Of a stretch of DNA of 64,000 bases, positions 1-10,767 are shown in pieces. The translations under genes were made by a program, and so were the position numbers. This stretch comes from Exophiala sp. HKRS030 (taxonomy: Eukaryota > Ascomycota > Eurotiomycetes > Chaetothyriales > Herpotrichiellaceae). The stretch spans positions 638,700-702,699 of the forward strand of contig JAHWDD010000016.1 in the NCBI GenBank assembly GCA_023897205.1, given 5' to 3'. How positions within the stretch are numbered: the first letter of the stretch is position 1; the number at the start of each line of letters is the position of its first letter. Under the pieces are notes generated by a model. It ran no database searches. It had not been told where the DNA came from and saw only the letters and a program-made list of their open reading frames with translations.

Positions 1-1
1 T

Positions 2-649
2 GCCCTGTCCCGCTGCGAGGCATTCCGGTCCTTCTCCCCAGCCGAAGACGCCGTTTGGGCCGATCGTCTGATCATCTTCTGTGCCGACGTCTTGGAGTTC
101 TGCTATGGCAATAACGTCTCAACACGACACGATTCCAGTATCACTGCCAAAGATCACTGGCAGTCACTCAAAGAGTACGAAAGAACGTGGGCAGCTGTCC
201 TCCCGGCCAGTTTCGAGCCCATCTACTTCCGCGACCCAGATCGGTCGCGAGGTGAGGTCTTCCCCGAAATCTGTTACTTGGCCGATTGCCACGTTGCAGG
301 TGTCCAACACGTCGAGTTAGCCAAGATTCTACTCGCCGTCTACGATCCGACCCGGCCGAAGTTAGGCCCCGGCTATGTCGCTCGAATGAACGCACTCAGC
401 CATGATCTTAGGATGAGCGTTCTGCGTCTCTGTGGAATTGCAGTGAGCAACCGAAAGACACCCCCGGGACTGATCACGGCCTTGTTGGGTATCGTCATGT
501 GCGGCGATCATTTTGACGATCCATTGGAGCAGGACGCACTCTGGAGTGTGCTCGACATGCTAGAGTATGAGCATGCTTGGCCGGTCGGGGATGGTACAAG
601 GAACATGCTCAAGCAGGCTTGGGGGCGCGAATCGATTGGTTCTGGTTGA
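2..649 (+). CDS. Fungal Zn2Cys6-type transcription factor, C-terminal part (cut by window start)
   Basis: The reading frame is open from the first bases of the window, so the true start and any DNA-binding domain lie outside. The visible ~215 residues match the conserved tail of a large group of fungal C6 zinc-cluster regulators: an ADRLIIFCADVLEFCYG segment, then a W-x-FEPIYFRDPDRSRGEVFPEI segment, then a run of helices ending in LEYEHAWP. The Zn2Cys6 motif itself is not visible, so family membership is inferred from this tail. The frame ends in a normal stop at 647-649. It lies convergent to the P450 reductase gene (3' ends ~230 bp apart) and could regulate the neighbouring P450/CPR pair, but nothing in the sequence proves that. 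Confidence 0.8.
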   Translation, partial: ALSRCEAFRSFSPAEDAVWADRLIIFCADVLEFCYGNNVSTRHDSSITAKDHWQSLKEYERTWAAVLPASFEPIYFRDPDRSRGEVFPEICYLADCHVAGVQHVELAKILLAVYDPTRPKLGPGYVARMNALSHDLRMSVLRLCGIAVSNRKTPPGLITALLGIVMCGDHFDDPLEQDALWSVLDMLEYEHAWPVGDGTRNMLKQAWGRESIGSG

Positions 650-878
650 TGGTGGACCGAAATCTCAATCCAAAATGTTATAGCCTTCTAGGTCCGCCAT
701 CCTTCTATCCAGGACTGTCAAGTACAGAATGCAGAATCATGAACACAAAAAGCTCAACATTTTCTATTTCAAATTTTCAATGAACCATTACATAGCCTCT
801 CTTATAAGCGGAACAGGAAGTCTTGTTGCACTTCCCCTAATCGTTCTTACAACCGCATTAGATCTCATACCTGAGAAT

Positions 879-3110
879 TCAGCCCCATACATCCTCCTGC
901 CACCGCTTGGCTCGTTTCCTCTCCTCTCGCCATTTCCTCACTCCATCTTCATCAACCCCTCTCCCCATCCTAACCGCATCAGTGATTGTCTGACCCACCT
1001 CACGAGCCATGGTCGCGGAGCCACAAATATACAAGCCAGCATCTTCTTCAAGCAGAAGCCGCAATACGTCGTCCGTTCTTGAGGCTACTCGGTCTTGCAC
1101 ATAAACCTTTGCTTCTCCTGGTAAACGAGAAAATGCATAAACGATTTCCAGATGACCATTTAACGAACCATCTTGTAACTCTTCAAGTTCGTCCTTGTAC
1201 AGTAGATCGAGGTCTGGATGGCGACAACCAAAGAACAAGATTATCCGGCCCATGGGTTTGCTTTGCCCGTGAATCGAGGCGAGTCGAGCACGCTCGTGCA
1301 GGAAACCTCGGAACGGCGCGATGCCAGTGCCTGCGGCGATCAGAATCAGGGGTACATTGGGCGAAGTAGGCAGTTTGAATTTTGAGCGCCGGATCGAAGC
1401 TCGTAAGGTTTGAAGGGGCTGAGAAGCTTGATCTAGTGAGGCCTGTTGAAGTGTACTCTGTAATTGTGCTTTCGTGGTTTTCTCCAACGCTTCAACTGTC
1501 GCTTGTCTTGACGCAAGGTATGACGAGAGATATGTGCTTGTCACACCAGGGATGCTGATTTCATTGTTCCCACGAAGAGGCTCCGGGTTATTTGCAACAG
1601 TGATAGTAGCCCGACGAGGTGAGGTAATGGACGAGCTGGAGATGGAATAGTAGCGTGGCGCCATGGGCTTTAGAGATTCGATGACGAAAGATAATGGTAA
1701 CTCGGACCAAGTTTCCATGTCCTCAGTCCCAGTGGCGAGTTTCAGAAGTCGTGCGAAGGTGATGTGATTGTGAGACAAGAAATTCGCGTATGCAGCCTTA
1801 TCAGAGGCCAAATTGAGGAGCAATGTCTTTGTTGCAGAATTTTTGGCGAACTGGACAAGGCTGAGAACTGTTTCTCGTGATACAGGAGCACAAATCTCCA
1901 GGTAGTGCTCGAATAGCGCTTGGACAGTTGTGGGCGACGGGATTTTAGTTTTGTCAGTTGTGGAATCAATGGCCTGGATCATAATGGGCAGATGCTCTTT
2001 GCCTTCCAAGCCCAGTAGCCGGATGAGAGCCGCGACTTCACTGAGTGGATTGGCAGGTTGCACGGCCAGGTGGTCACCAGTTTTGTACTTGATTTCCGGA
2101 TGATCTGCAAAGTCGACCTCAATGTGTAGACAGCTGCGCGATTGGGTGTTCTTCGCGAGCAGCTCATGTGCTGATATGATCTTCAGTTGTACTATTGGTG
2201 TTGATTGTCGAGAAGAAGACTTCGCTGCTCTCTGAGGGATTGTATCTCCCAGATAAACGCCACTGATATCGATGGAATCATCCTCGATGATCTTGATGGC
2301 CGGTTCGTACTCTGGTTCGCGCTCTTCCAAGCCGTATTGCTTGCACAATTGGATATATAGATTTGACTTCCACTCTAGAAAATCTTCTTCCGTGGTCCCT
2401 TTTGCTTCATCAGCTCTCCCAATGTCAAGAAAACGTGTCGCACCAAGATTCTCTAGAGAGGCGACGACAGTATCGACGACAGCATTATAGTACTTGTAGT
2501 TGCTGTTCCCACAGCCAAACGCTGCGAAACGCAGATTTCGGAGTGACACATCAGGGTTTGTTTTCAGCCAGCTTACGAAGTTAGTTGAGTTGTCGCTTGG
2601 ATCTCCTTCGCCATATGTCGACACGATGAAAATGGCAAGCTGAGATTCGGCAAGCCCTGCAATCGTCTCATGGTCATAGTCGGATATATCAGCGACGAGA
2701 GCTTCAAATTTGAGTCGGTGCCGGCAATCTCGCCCAAGCCGGTGAGCGAAAGCTTCAGCCGTGCCGGACTGCGAGCCCCAAAAGATGACAGCCTGCTTGC
2801 CACTTTCCGTGAGCTTTTCTGCAATATTGCGGGTATTCTTTGCATCGGCTGCGAAAGACGTAAAGGTCGATTGTGGTCTTTCAAACCATTTGTAGTGGTA
2901 TGGATCCGGCTTGTCCCAGAGGATGCCGTTGCTGATATAGGCTGCTCCTCCGATCAGCAGGAGAATGAGAATTGTCAAGTCTCCATAGGAAGCATTGGCG
3001 ATCAATTGATAAACAGGAGGTATAAGTGAAGTACCGAAGCTTGGTGTGATAGTGAGAGTCATATCGATATTGTGGTTGACAATTAGACTCGTAACGTAAT
3101 TTCGGACCAT
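879..3110 (-). CDS. NADPH-cytochrome P450 reductase (CPR)
   Basis: Single-exon, 743 aa from ATG 3110; a second in-frame ATG at 3062 would give 727 aa. One N-terminal membrane anchor (about residues 44-62) tethers it to the ER facing the cytosol. The order is that of diflavin reductases: FMN domain with FWGSQSGTAE (about 110-119), STYGEGDP and FGCGNSNY; FAD domain with PRYYSISSSS and the GVTSTYLSSY stretch; NADPH domain with AAGTGIAPFRGF, FFGCRHPD and YICGSA. The penultimate residue is Trp, the conserved aromatic that stacks on the flavin. It passes electrons from NADPH to microsomal P450s. It is divergent from the P450 gene at 4160. The extended N-terminus suggests it may be an additional CPR besides the genome's main copy; that is inference. 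Confidence 0.95.
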   Translation of the reverse strand: MVRNYVTSLIVNHNIDMTLTITPSFGTSLIPPVYQLIANASYGDLTILILLLIGGAAYISNGILWDKPDPYHYKWFERPQSTFTSFAADAKNTRNIAEKLTESGKQAVIFWGSQSGTAEAFAHRLGRDCRHRLKFEALVADISDYDHETIAGLAESQLAIFIVSTYGEGDPSDNSTNFVSWLKTNPDVSLRNLRFAAFGCGNSNYKYYNAVVDTVVASLENLGATRFLDIGRADEAKGTTEEDFLEWKSNLYIQLCKQYGLEEREPEYEPAIKIIEDDSIDISGVYLGDTIPQRAAKSSSRQSTPIVQLKIISAHELLAKNTQSRSCLHIEVDFADHPEIKYKTGDHLAVQPANPLSEVAALIRLLGLEGKEHLPIMIQAIDSTTDKTKIPSPTTVQALFEHYLEICAPVSRETVLSLVQFAKNSATKTLLLNLASDKAAYANFLSHNHITFARLLKLATGTEDMETWSELPLSFVIESLKPMAPRYYSISSSSITSPRRATITVANNPEPLRGNNEISIPGVTSTYLSSYLASRQATVEALEKTTKAQLQSTLQQASLDQASQPLQTLRASIRRSKFKLPTSPNVPLILIAAGTGIAPFRGFLHERARLASIHGQSKPMGRIILFFGCRHPDLDLLYKDELEELQDGSLNGHLEIVYAFSRLPGEAKVYVQDRVASRTDDVLRLLLEEDAGLYICGSATMAREVGQTITDAVRMGRGVDEDGVRKWREERKRAKRWQEDVWG

Positions 3111-4159
3111 ATAGCATCTTCAGTAGATGGCAATCGCTTGTCGAAGAAGACAGGTCTTATTCACGTCGTTCCTTTAGTATCTTGTCCCATGTCGGCAACT
3201 TGGTCATGTAATAAGACGTCCATCAAGTCTTGATTTGAGATGCCGGCAACTGAGAGAATCCTTGGACGGAACAACGCGGCGAAATCTCTCACAATTAGCT
3301 CGAGCCCGATGAATGCCATAGCTTGGTCCCTCGGTGCAAACATATCACATGTGCAAGGGATCTGGGCTTTTAGCAGAGTGTCGTGAATGTACAGATCACG
3401 AGTGCTCAGTCAACCTTGTCGCAGATACACCTTTCGCAGAATAAGCAGCGAAGACGCGACTCCACTCCAGCGTCGCCGAGTTATTACCTATTGCGTACTT
3501 TCGTTTCGACGACCACCAACTACAACTCAATCAGAGTTGCCGGGAATCTAGAGATTCGCCGTCAAATGTAGCGGAGAGGGCTGACGCTATTGGAATACTG
3601 CTTTCCCCGGTGCTGATACTCCCGAACCACTTCCTTCATATGCGCGTCTTGGTCAACATTTCCTCCTTGGTCTGAATAGACCAAAGTCACCTTCTGGCGT
3701 GACAATATCCAAAAGCGTCTGAAGGGATATGCATGCATACCCCAGACTTCATTAAAACTGTTCTGTCTGGAGCCATACGGAACAGCTGCTGACTGGTACT
3801 GAGGAACACAGCCAAAAAGGTTGTTCAGCCAGTCTTGTCAACGAAAGATACACCATAGAAACTAAACCTCTCCTTGCTATAAGTCGCTTCGGCGAAGATT
3901 CTTGCGGGCAATATTCGCCGGCATGATGCAATTCACGAAAGATGGTGTCACAGCTAACTGATTCTAGTCTCACATCGTTGCGTGGAGGCGAGGAGGATGT
4001 CGCCAGTTCTCGTGTACACATTCAGATATGGGTAGAGGGCACCTCAAGTACCCCATTCTCATTTATGAACAAGATCTCTCACGTTGGCTTCTTTCTACAG
4101 ACAATCTATGGTGTTGGTGAAATTTGCTCATCGCAACAGCAAGTCACAATACGTCCAAC
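3111..4159. promoter_or_regulatory. Shared divergent promoter region between CPR and P450
   Basis: About 1.05 kb separate the two divergent ATGs (3110 minus, 4160 plus). No open frame here has family character. Both promoters must lie here. I could not assign specific factor sites with confidence. Confidence 0.5.
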
Positions 4160-5728
4160 ATGTTTGCCGTTTCGTTATCACTTTTTTCCATCACCTTCGC
4201 CCTTTGCTATCTAATCCTGTTACCTTGCGTTAGATACCTTCAAGACCCGAAAGGCTTGCGAAGATATCCCAACTTGACTTTCTGGTCTGGCATTTCGGAT
4301 ATTCCTTTCGTCTATGAAGCTCATAGCGGCTTCCGGTCCCGAGCGCTTCTGAATGCGCATAAGAAGAAAGGTCCAATTATACGAATAGGTCCAAATTCAT
4401 TATCCTTCTCCAGTCCTCAAGCAATCAAAGACATTTATGGCCATGGATCCAAATGCAGTAAAGATATCTTCTACAAAGAGCTTGCGGGAACACATTTCCA
4501 CCTGGCCGATGTTGTCGACAAACCTGAACATGCACGCAAGAGAAAGATGTTGTCGAGTGCGTATGCGATCAAGAATCTAGAATGTTGGGAACATAAAGTT
4601 GCCGACATGACTGCTCGCATGATCAAGGCATTCGACAGCAGATGCACCTTGCCGCTTGGGCAAGGAGAACGTCCGATGGAAGAAGACCTGCAGATAGACT
4701 ATCGCATGTGGAGTAACTTGTTCACTGTGTCGGCTATCGCAAACATCGGACTGAGTGAAGACCTTGGATTTCTCGATCGTGGCGACGACATCATCACCTC
4801 CGAAGCCTCGGATGGGAAACTGAAGAAAGTCCACTTCCGAGAATGCCTACATGCTACCGCCTGGGCTCAGTCCAATCTGGTTTGGTCATATGACTGGTAC
4901 AAGACATTCATCAAGGCCAGCAAGCTTGTTTCATCTACATATCGCCAGAAATGGCGGTTGAATCAAGATTGGGATGGAATCGTGCGGAATCGAGCAACGG
5001 TCCGGTACGCACGATATCAAGCCGGAGAACAACTTGACGACTTCTTCACTGCTATTCTTCAAGATAAATCTGGCTCTCCAAACAATCTCGAGTGGGGAGA
5101 GATGGTGGCCGAAGTCAGTATCATGATGAATGCGGGCTCAGACACAACGGCTCTTGCCATGAACAACACCATGTTCCTTCTACTCCGCAATCCACAAAGT
5201 CTCGCCAAGTTACGAGAGGAACTGGACTGTGCTTTGGATGAAGACGAAGTCGTAGCACCTTACGACAAGGTGAAACATCTCCCATATCTCCGTGCCTGTC
5301 TGGACGAGAGCATGCGGCTTCTTCCTCCCACAACATTCGGACTACCTCGTCAGACACCTGTGGGAGGAGCTCCAGTCTGTGGGGACTTCATTGCAGGAAA
5401 CACCAGCGTTTCCATGTCAGCATATGTTGCACATCGAGACGAGATCATCTTCCCCGAAGCTGAAACTTACAAGCCAGAAAGGTGGTTGGGTGAAACCGGC
5501 AAGGAATTACAACCCTACTTCATTGCCTTTTCCGCAGGAGCACGAGGCTGCATCGGTCGTAACATCAGCTATCTGGAGCAGATGATCCTACTCGCTTCGT
5601 TGCTGCATCGATATGAGTTCGCGCTCCCACATGATCAGTGGGAACCAGTTCGAAGAGAGAACTTCAACTTGTCGTCGGGGCCTATGCCCTTAAAAGTGTG
5701 GAGAAGGATACGCGAGGCTGATGTCTGA
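4160..5728 (+). CDS. Cytochrome P450 monooxygenase (class II, microsomal)
   Basis: Intronless, 522 aa from ATG 4160 (a TTG 12 codons upstream is not a plausible start). Visible landmarks: an N-terminal hydrophobic anchor, the I-helix oxygen-activation motif NAGSDTTALAMN, the K-helix ExxR as ESMRL, a PERW segment, and the heme loop FSAGARGCIGRN with the heme-ligating Cys at codon 5549-5551 (residue 464). The stretch with RIGPNSLSF, IYGHGSK and EHARKRKMLS resembles fungal P450s often annotated as benzoate 4-hydroxylase (CYP53-like), but I cannot confirm the family or the substrate. The divergent CPR next door is its natural electron donor. No frameshift or missing motif is seen. Confidence 0.93.
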   Translation: MFAVSLSLFSITFALCYLILLPCVRYLQDPKGLRRYPNLTFWSGISDIPFVYEAHSGFRSRALLNAHKKKGPIIRIGPNSLSFSSPQAIKDIYGHGSKCSKDIFYKELAGTHFHLADVVDKPEHARKRKMLSSAYAIKNLECWEHKVADMTARMIKAFDSRCTLPLGQGERPMEEDLQIDYRMWSNLFTVSAIANIGLSEDLGFLDRGDDIITSEASDGKLKKVHFRECLHATAWAQSNLVWSYDWYKTFIKASKLVSSTYRQKWRLNQDWDGIVRNRATVRYARYQAGEQLDDFFTAILQDKSGSPNNLEWGEMVAEVSIMMNAGSDTTALAMNNTMFLLLRNPQSLAKLREELDCALDEDEVVAPYDKVKHLPYLRACLDESMRLLPPTTFGLPRQTPVGGAPVCGDFIAGNTSVSMSAYVAHRDEIIFPEAETYKPERWLGETGKELQPYFIAFSAGARGCIGRNISYLEQMILLASLLHRYEFALPHDQWEPVRRENFNLSSGPMPLKVWRRIREADV

Positions 5729-6709
5729 AATGTCAACCTTTTGAGCTCATCGTCGTGAGGATAATGAGCATTGATATTGTTCATCTATAACAAAACCAAA
5801 TCTTTTTGACACCTAGATACTGCTGAATCAGATCAGCCATGATTCTACATTGCTCTTGACATGAGTTTGGTGATACTGTATCTCCTTGCTGCAATCGTAG
5901 ACATTGTCCACTGCAAGAGTGGAATGGCTCCCGTCATTACGTGTCATGTGCGTCCCGTCGGGCTATCGGATTGCAATACCTATATTGTAACGTCACCGGG
6001 CTCATCGAGATGTAGTGAACGCCGACGAGAAGCCGATCTGTGGATCATATTGGGATGATACCGGTAGAACACTCCGGCATCGCCGTTGAACGAGTACAGG
6101 CGGAGAATTACCCCAGCTTTCAAATAAGGAAAATGTTCGCCGAACTCGACCACATCTTCCAGAACTCACATCCGCCACCCTCACTGACTGCTCGAAACAT
6201 TGTTCGGCGGCCAAGAAAATGTCCTTCACCCAAATGTCACAGCAAGTAATCGCCGAATTTATCCCACAAGCTCGACCGTTCAGCGGTTTCCGCTGCCCCA
6301 GATTCTCTTCCCACAAACTCTAAAAAATTCCCGCCTTCACGGGTGGCAATTCGGGTATCGTCCGTTAAAACCCATGGGGTCAGCGGCAAATGACTGTCCT
6401 GATAAGATTTCCATCTCGTATCATTTGGAGGCATGGTATGGGTTCTGGTTGACTTTCGGCGATCTGATGCCGGGTCTCTCCAGCGTCCTGTTCAAACATC
6501 ACTCTCAGGACTTCAACGTGAAATATTGGGGCAACAATGCTTGGGATGAATACTGCTCTTCATCTATATAACCCAGCTTGATCCTCTGCCATCTGTTGCC
6601 TCAATCTTTATCTTCACTCTGAGCGTCGGGCAAGGACAGCGCTATCTAGTCTGACAATTCTGGTTAAAGATTTTGCTCCATCTTGGATATTCTACTTCTC
6701 GTCCTAGCC
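5729..6709. other. Intergenic, P450 3' side and sugar porter promoter
   Basis: About 980 bp. Short open frames exist on both strands (for example 6200-6571) but none shows recognisable family features or conserved-looking composition. A GATAAG hexamer lies at about 6400. Nothing else supportable. Confidence 0.4.
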
Positions 6710-8600
6710 ATGGCCAATCGAGACCATCTCGCCATCGAACAAGGGATCGAAGAGAAGATGACGAAATATGAACACGTCGAGACGCCAAGAGCTCGTCGTG
6801 ACAGCTTGCCAGCCGATAGCGTTACTCGCACCTCCTTCGACCGTCGCCATTCTGCGGTCGCGCCGGGAAGTCGTCGAGACTCGCTTAGAAAGAGCTTCGA
6901 CAAAGCCAACCTCGCCATGGTCTTCCCTGATTCGACCCACGTCGAGGTCTCTGATGACGATCTGGGCAAGAACTCCATCGACGATATCGCGACATCGTGG
7001 TATGTATGGATGGTAGCCGCAACAGCTTCGATTGCTGGGGCTCTTTTCGGCTACGACACTGGTATCATCTCAGCTGTCTTGGTCTATCTCGGCAGTGATC
7101 TAGACGGCCGTCCTACTTCTTCTGGAGAAAAGGAATTGATTACATCTCTTTGCTCAGGTGGTGCTTTTATCGGTGCCATCATTGCAGGTTTGACTGCTGA
7201 TCAGGTAAGATCTGACTTCCCGGATCGAGGATTTTGTGATTCTCACTGACAATTCGATGTAGTTTGGTCGAAAAATCGCAATCTATGTTGGGTGTATCCT
7301 TTTCACAATTGGCGCTATTCTTCAAGGTGCCGCCTACTCGATTGCTCAAATGGCTGTCGGTCGTCTGATCGTCGGCTTTGGGGTCGGCTCAGCCGCAATG
7401 GTCGTTCCTCTTTATATTGCCGAGATCGCTCCCACCAAGGTCCGTGGCCGCTTGATTGGATTGAACAACATGTCAATTACTGGTGGACAAGTCATCTCCT
7501 ACGGAATTGGTGCAGCTTTTGCACATGTCCCCATGGCTGGAGATATATGGTTGGTCTTGGAGCGCTGCCTGCCCTGATCTTGGCGGCGATGCTCCCGTTC
7601 TGTCCGGTAAGTCTTGCGGAGTGCGGCGATCTGCAGACATAGCTAACAAGTGCCTGTCCAGGAATCACCACGTCAGCTTGCATATCACGGCAAAATCGAA
7701 GAGGCAGAGAGAGTCTTAGCCAAGATCTACAAAGGTGCTACCCCTGAACAGGTTCGAGCCAAGTGTGCTTTGATTACAGCGGCATGCGAGGAGGCTAAGG
7801 AATTGAACGGAGACCAGTCTCGTTGGTCCAAAATCAAACAACTCCACACTAATCCAGCCTACTTCCGTGCTCTCGTATGCGCGTGTGGCTTGATGGTGAT
7901 TTCACAAATGTCCGGTTTCAACACTCTCATGTACTACTCGTCTACTTTGTTTGCCATGGTTGGATTCTCGAATCCTGTTGCAGTCGGACTCGTTGTTGCA
8001 GGGACCAACTTTGTCATGACCTGGGTCAACATGATGACTGTCGATCCACTTGGTCGTCGTCGCGTTTTGATATCTACAGTCTGGGGCATGTCAGCTGGTC
8101 TTTTGGCGGTGGCAGTGGCATTCAGCTTCATTCCTGTCAACACCGAAACTCTCGAATTGGAAACTAATACTGTTTCTGCACCAGCGATTGTGGTTCTTGT
8201 GTTTATCATCTGGTTTGTCTTCTTCTACGGGGTGTCTGTCGGCAACACTGCCTGGATGAGCACCGACTTTTTCCCGATGGAAGTTCGTGCCATGGGTACT
8301 ATGTGGTTGACATGCTCATGCTGGGGGTCCAACATCATTGTCAGCTCAACCTTCTTGTCCATGATGAAGGGTATGACTCCTAGCGGCGCTTTTGGTTTCT
8401 ATGCGGCAATCTGTGGAATCGGCTGGGTTTTGATCATTTTCTTTTACCCCGAAGTCTCAGGCCTGACGCTCGAGGAGATTGGCGAGGTGTTTCAGCATGG
8501 TTTCGGTGTCAGGTATGCAAGCAACTTGCGAAAGGAGAGAAGACAAGAGATCCAGGAGAGATTGAAGAACAGAGAAAGGCCAATTCCTGTGGGTCATTAA
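6710..8600 (+). CDS. MFS sugar porter, myo-inositol transporter type (single-base frame loss in exon 2)
   Basis: Three exons: 6710-7204, 7263-7606, 7662-8600, with GT..AG introns of 58 and 55 nt. It is a 12-TM H+ symporter of the sugar porter family. Landmarks are a long polar N-terminus, GYDTGIISAVLVYL in TM1, a VGRLIVGFGVG helix, the YIAEIAPTKVRGRL loop, PESPRQL after TM6 (formed across intron 2), GRRR in the central loop, and a final PEVSGLTLEEI. The combination resembles fungal ITR1/ITR2 myo-inositol transporters; substrate is inferred. Exon 2 is 344 nt, one short. The frame is lost at the C4 run 7529-7532, and reading it as C5 restores the conserved HGWRYMVGLGALP stretch and gives 592 aa. 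This is probably a sequence error rather than a broken gene. Confidence 0.88.
7529..7532 (+). other. Apparent 1-bp deletion (C4 for C5) in sugar porter exon 2
   Basis: Upstream of this run frame 0 encodes the transporter; downstream frame 2 does. No GT..AG intron of credible size fits between them. One added C joins the two frames exactly. Confidence 0.8.
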
Positions 8601-9058
8601 GTTGGAATACTTCCCAAGCCAAATGAATGGTCGCATGATTATGGCCAGGTATATGATCTAATCTTGCCGTGGCAAGTCCCTCTTCGATATGGGGAGCGAT
8701 TATCAGAGTGTGAACTCGAGTTCTATAGTTCGTTTCTCAGACTTCAAGTCTCAAATCACAAATTTGGAATCGTCGCGATCGGCCAAAACCTTGCAAAATG
8801 AATTCTACGTGTAAATTGTAATGATATTCAATTGACGTTGGTGGAGCGTCGACGTCGACGTCATCTGGATGCTCTGCACGTGCTAATGTTTTATTCAATG
8901 CCAAGGATTTCCATAGACTCAAAAGATTTAGAATGCGGGCGGGCATTAAACCCCATTTTATTTGTTCCATAGAGATTTCATGCGCAAGACAATAGCAGTT
9001 GAAACCGAAGATCTGGTCCTTAAACACTTATTATCACCTTAAAGTACATCGTTTCGAA
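8601..9058. other. Intergenic, 3' side of sugar porter and promoter of pICln-like gene
   Basis: About 460 bp, AT-rich near 8740-9060. The short minus-strand frame at 8737-9027 has no family features. Nothing else seen. Confidence 0.4.
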
Positions 9059-10030
9059 ATGGAGGTCTTACGTGAAGCCCCAAATCCCACTTCTTTCATC
9101 CTCTAGTCGAGCACCAGTCTGCGACCCCCGCCTCGTTCTACGCAGGTCCCCAGTCCTACACTACTACAGTGATCGCAGCAAGTTGATCATACTGGAAAGC
9201 GAGAGTGAATCAGTACCTGCGCTTGCCTCCATCTTAAGTGCAGCTCGGACAGAATCCCACTCGAATGGAGCCGAAAGCAATGGTGACGATGAAGGCTTGA
9301 GCAATCAAAAGGTCGTTGAAGATGTTGATGTTTGGGTAACCTCAGAGTACGTTCAAATCACATGGATATTGCTCGTATAATGCTCATGGTTTCTAGCAAA
9401 CTCTTTCTCTACTCGAACTCTGCCGCAGCAGGCGTTACAATCCCGTACCCGGCTATTTCATTACACGCCATTCAGACTCTACCAACACCATCGGCACTCG
9501 ACCAGCAGGGCGTTTATCTGCAGATTGCTACATCTAATGACGATCAGGGAGAAGAAGACCTGGAGCCAGATTCGATCTCGATTACTATTGTACCCACTGC
9601 ATCCGCCCCGCCTGATGTTGCCTCAGAACGAGACCCCGCAGAAGACAAGCCTGAGCAGACTCCTGTTGCGGCTATGTTTACGGCGCTGTCGAATTGCTCA
9701 AATCTCCACCCCGATCCAATAGACCCTGAAGATGAAGAGGAGGAAGGTGGAAGTCGTTTATTCCAGGCCGGCCTCGCGTTTCCAGGCACAACAGATGGAG
9801 GCTTGCCAGCCGCCATGCCAGGAAGTGGTGGTTGGATCACTGCCGAAAATATGCACGAATTCGTTGACCAAGATGGCAATTGGATCGAAGGGGACGAGGA
9901 TATTGAGGAGGGAACAGGAACAGAAGGCGACCGTCTAGGACCCGGAGCGGGAAATGTTCGTGCACGAGAAGACGCGGACGGTGAGGAAGACGGAGAAACA
10001 GATGAATCCAAATGGAGAAGAACTTCATGA
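9059..10030 (+). CDS. pICln/Lot5-like PH-fold protein (two single-base frame losses in exon 1)
   Basis: Two exons: 9059-9346 and 9397-10030 (50-nt intron). The product resembles fungal 'regulator of volume decrease' proteins. Features are an N-terminal MEVLREAP start, a VLHYYSDRSKLIILES strand, KLFLYSNSAAAGVTIPYPAISLHAIQ (the pICln PH-like core), then an acidic tail with GWITAENMHEFVDQDGNW. In animals pICln chaperones Sm proteins in the methylosome; the fungal role is inferred by homology. Exon 1 needs two added C residues, at CC 9100-9101 and at C4 9148-9151, moving frame 2 to 1 to 0. With both, the CDS totals 924 nt (307 aa). An in-frame TAG at 9104-9106 otherwise truncates it after 15 codons. 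Confidence 0.82.
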
Positions 10031-10298
10031 ACACGACCCTTGACTTTTCAGTTTCGGAAGCTTCATCTATCAGGTCCTCCCGGTGGAGTGTCAAGCTTGG
10101 CTGGCCATCTTTCACAATTCTTCTGCCGATCAGAGGTCAAATCATTTCACGTTCACCATGCTTTGACCCAAAGTTGAAAATCGATGTGAGTGCTCTTTTT
10201 TGTCTGTCAGATTCTGTATTGTCTACTTGATTCTTTGTCATTTTCAGTGGCACCGATGCCCAAGGCTGCTCAGCTCGATGCATGGTCGGTTCCATGAT

Positions 10299-10767
10299 CT
10301 AGTAATTGAAATTTGGCTGCTGAGACTGATTGGGATCATATTGATCGGCGTCACGGTAATGCTCATCATATGCTTCGTGTGCGCGTCGCTCGGCATGTCT
10401 CTTTGCCTCGATGCGATCATATTCATCCAACCCTTTGGTCTCGGCGAGCTTGTCAACCTCTGCACCGACAAATCCGGCTAACAATTCCTTAGCGAAACCG
10501 TGGGAGACTGTCTTGCCTGGGAAACATTGTTAGACGGGGTAATAAGATGAGGAGAGCGGTCGAACTACCTTCTCTTCGTTGACGGTCCTCGAACAATTTC
10601 ATGCCCTCAAAAGCAGCAGCACCACCGATAAGTTCGTGAGAAAACTTTGCTTCGTGCTCACGGCCACCGTAGACCTGCTCGTGAGCATCACGGTTGTCGT
10701 CTGCGATGTAGAGTCAATGAAGGCGCTCCTAGTTCCAGCTGTGGCCAGACTTACCAAACCAACCCAT
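10299..10767 (-). CDS. CipC-like small stress protein (DUF3759 family)
   Basis: Three exons on the minus strand: 10755-10767, 10569-10700, 10299-10516; introns 54 and 52 nt, GT..AG. The spliced product is 120 aa, beginning MGWFDDN, with EHEAKFSHELIGGAAAFEGM, a basic RQRREGK stretch, KELLAGFVGAEVDKL and a charged, Tyr/Asp-rich tail ending in PNFNY. This is the layout of CipC-type proteins, first noticed in Aspergillus as induced by the antibiotic concanamycin; the biochemical function is not known. The first coding exon is only 13 nt, so automated prediction may miss the start. It is convergent with the pICln-like gene (268 bp between stops). No frame problem. Confidence 0.9.

Noticed and set aside
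1..8600. Full secondary-metabolite gene cluster
   Set aside because: There is no backbone enzyme (PKS, NRPS, terpene synthase); only a regulator end, CPR, P450 and a sugar porter.
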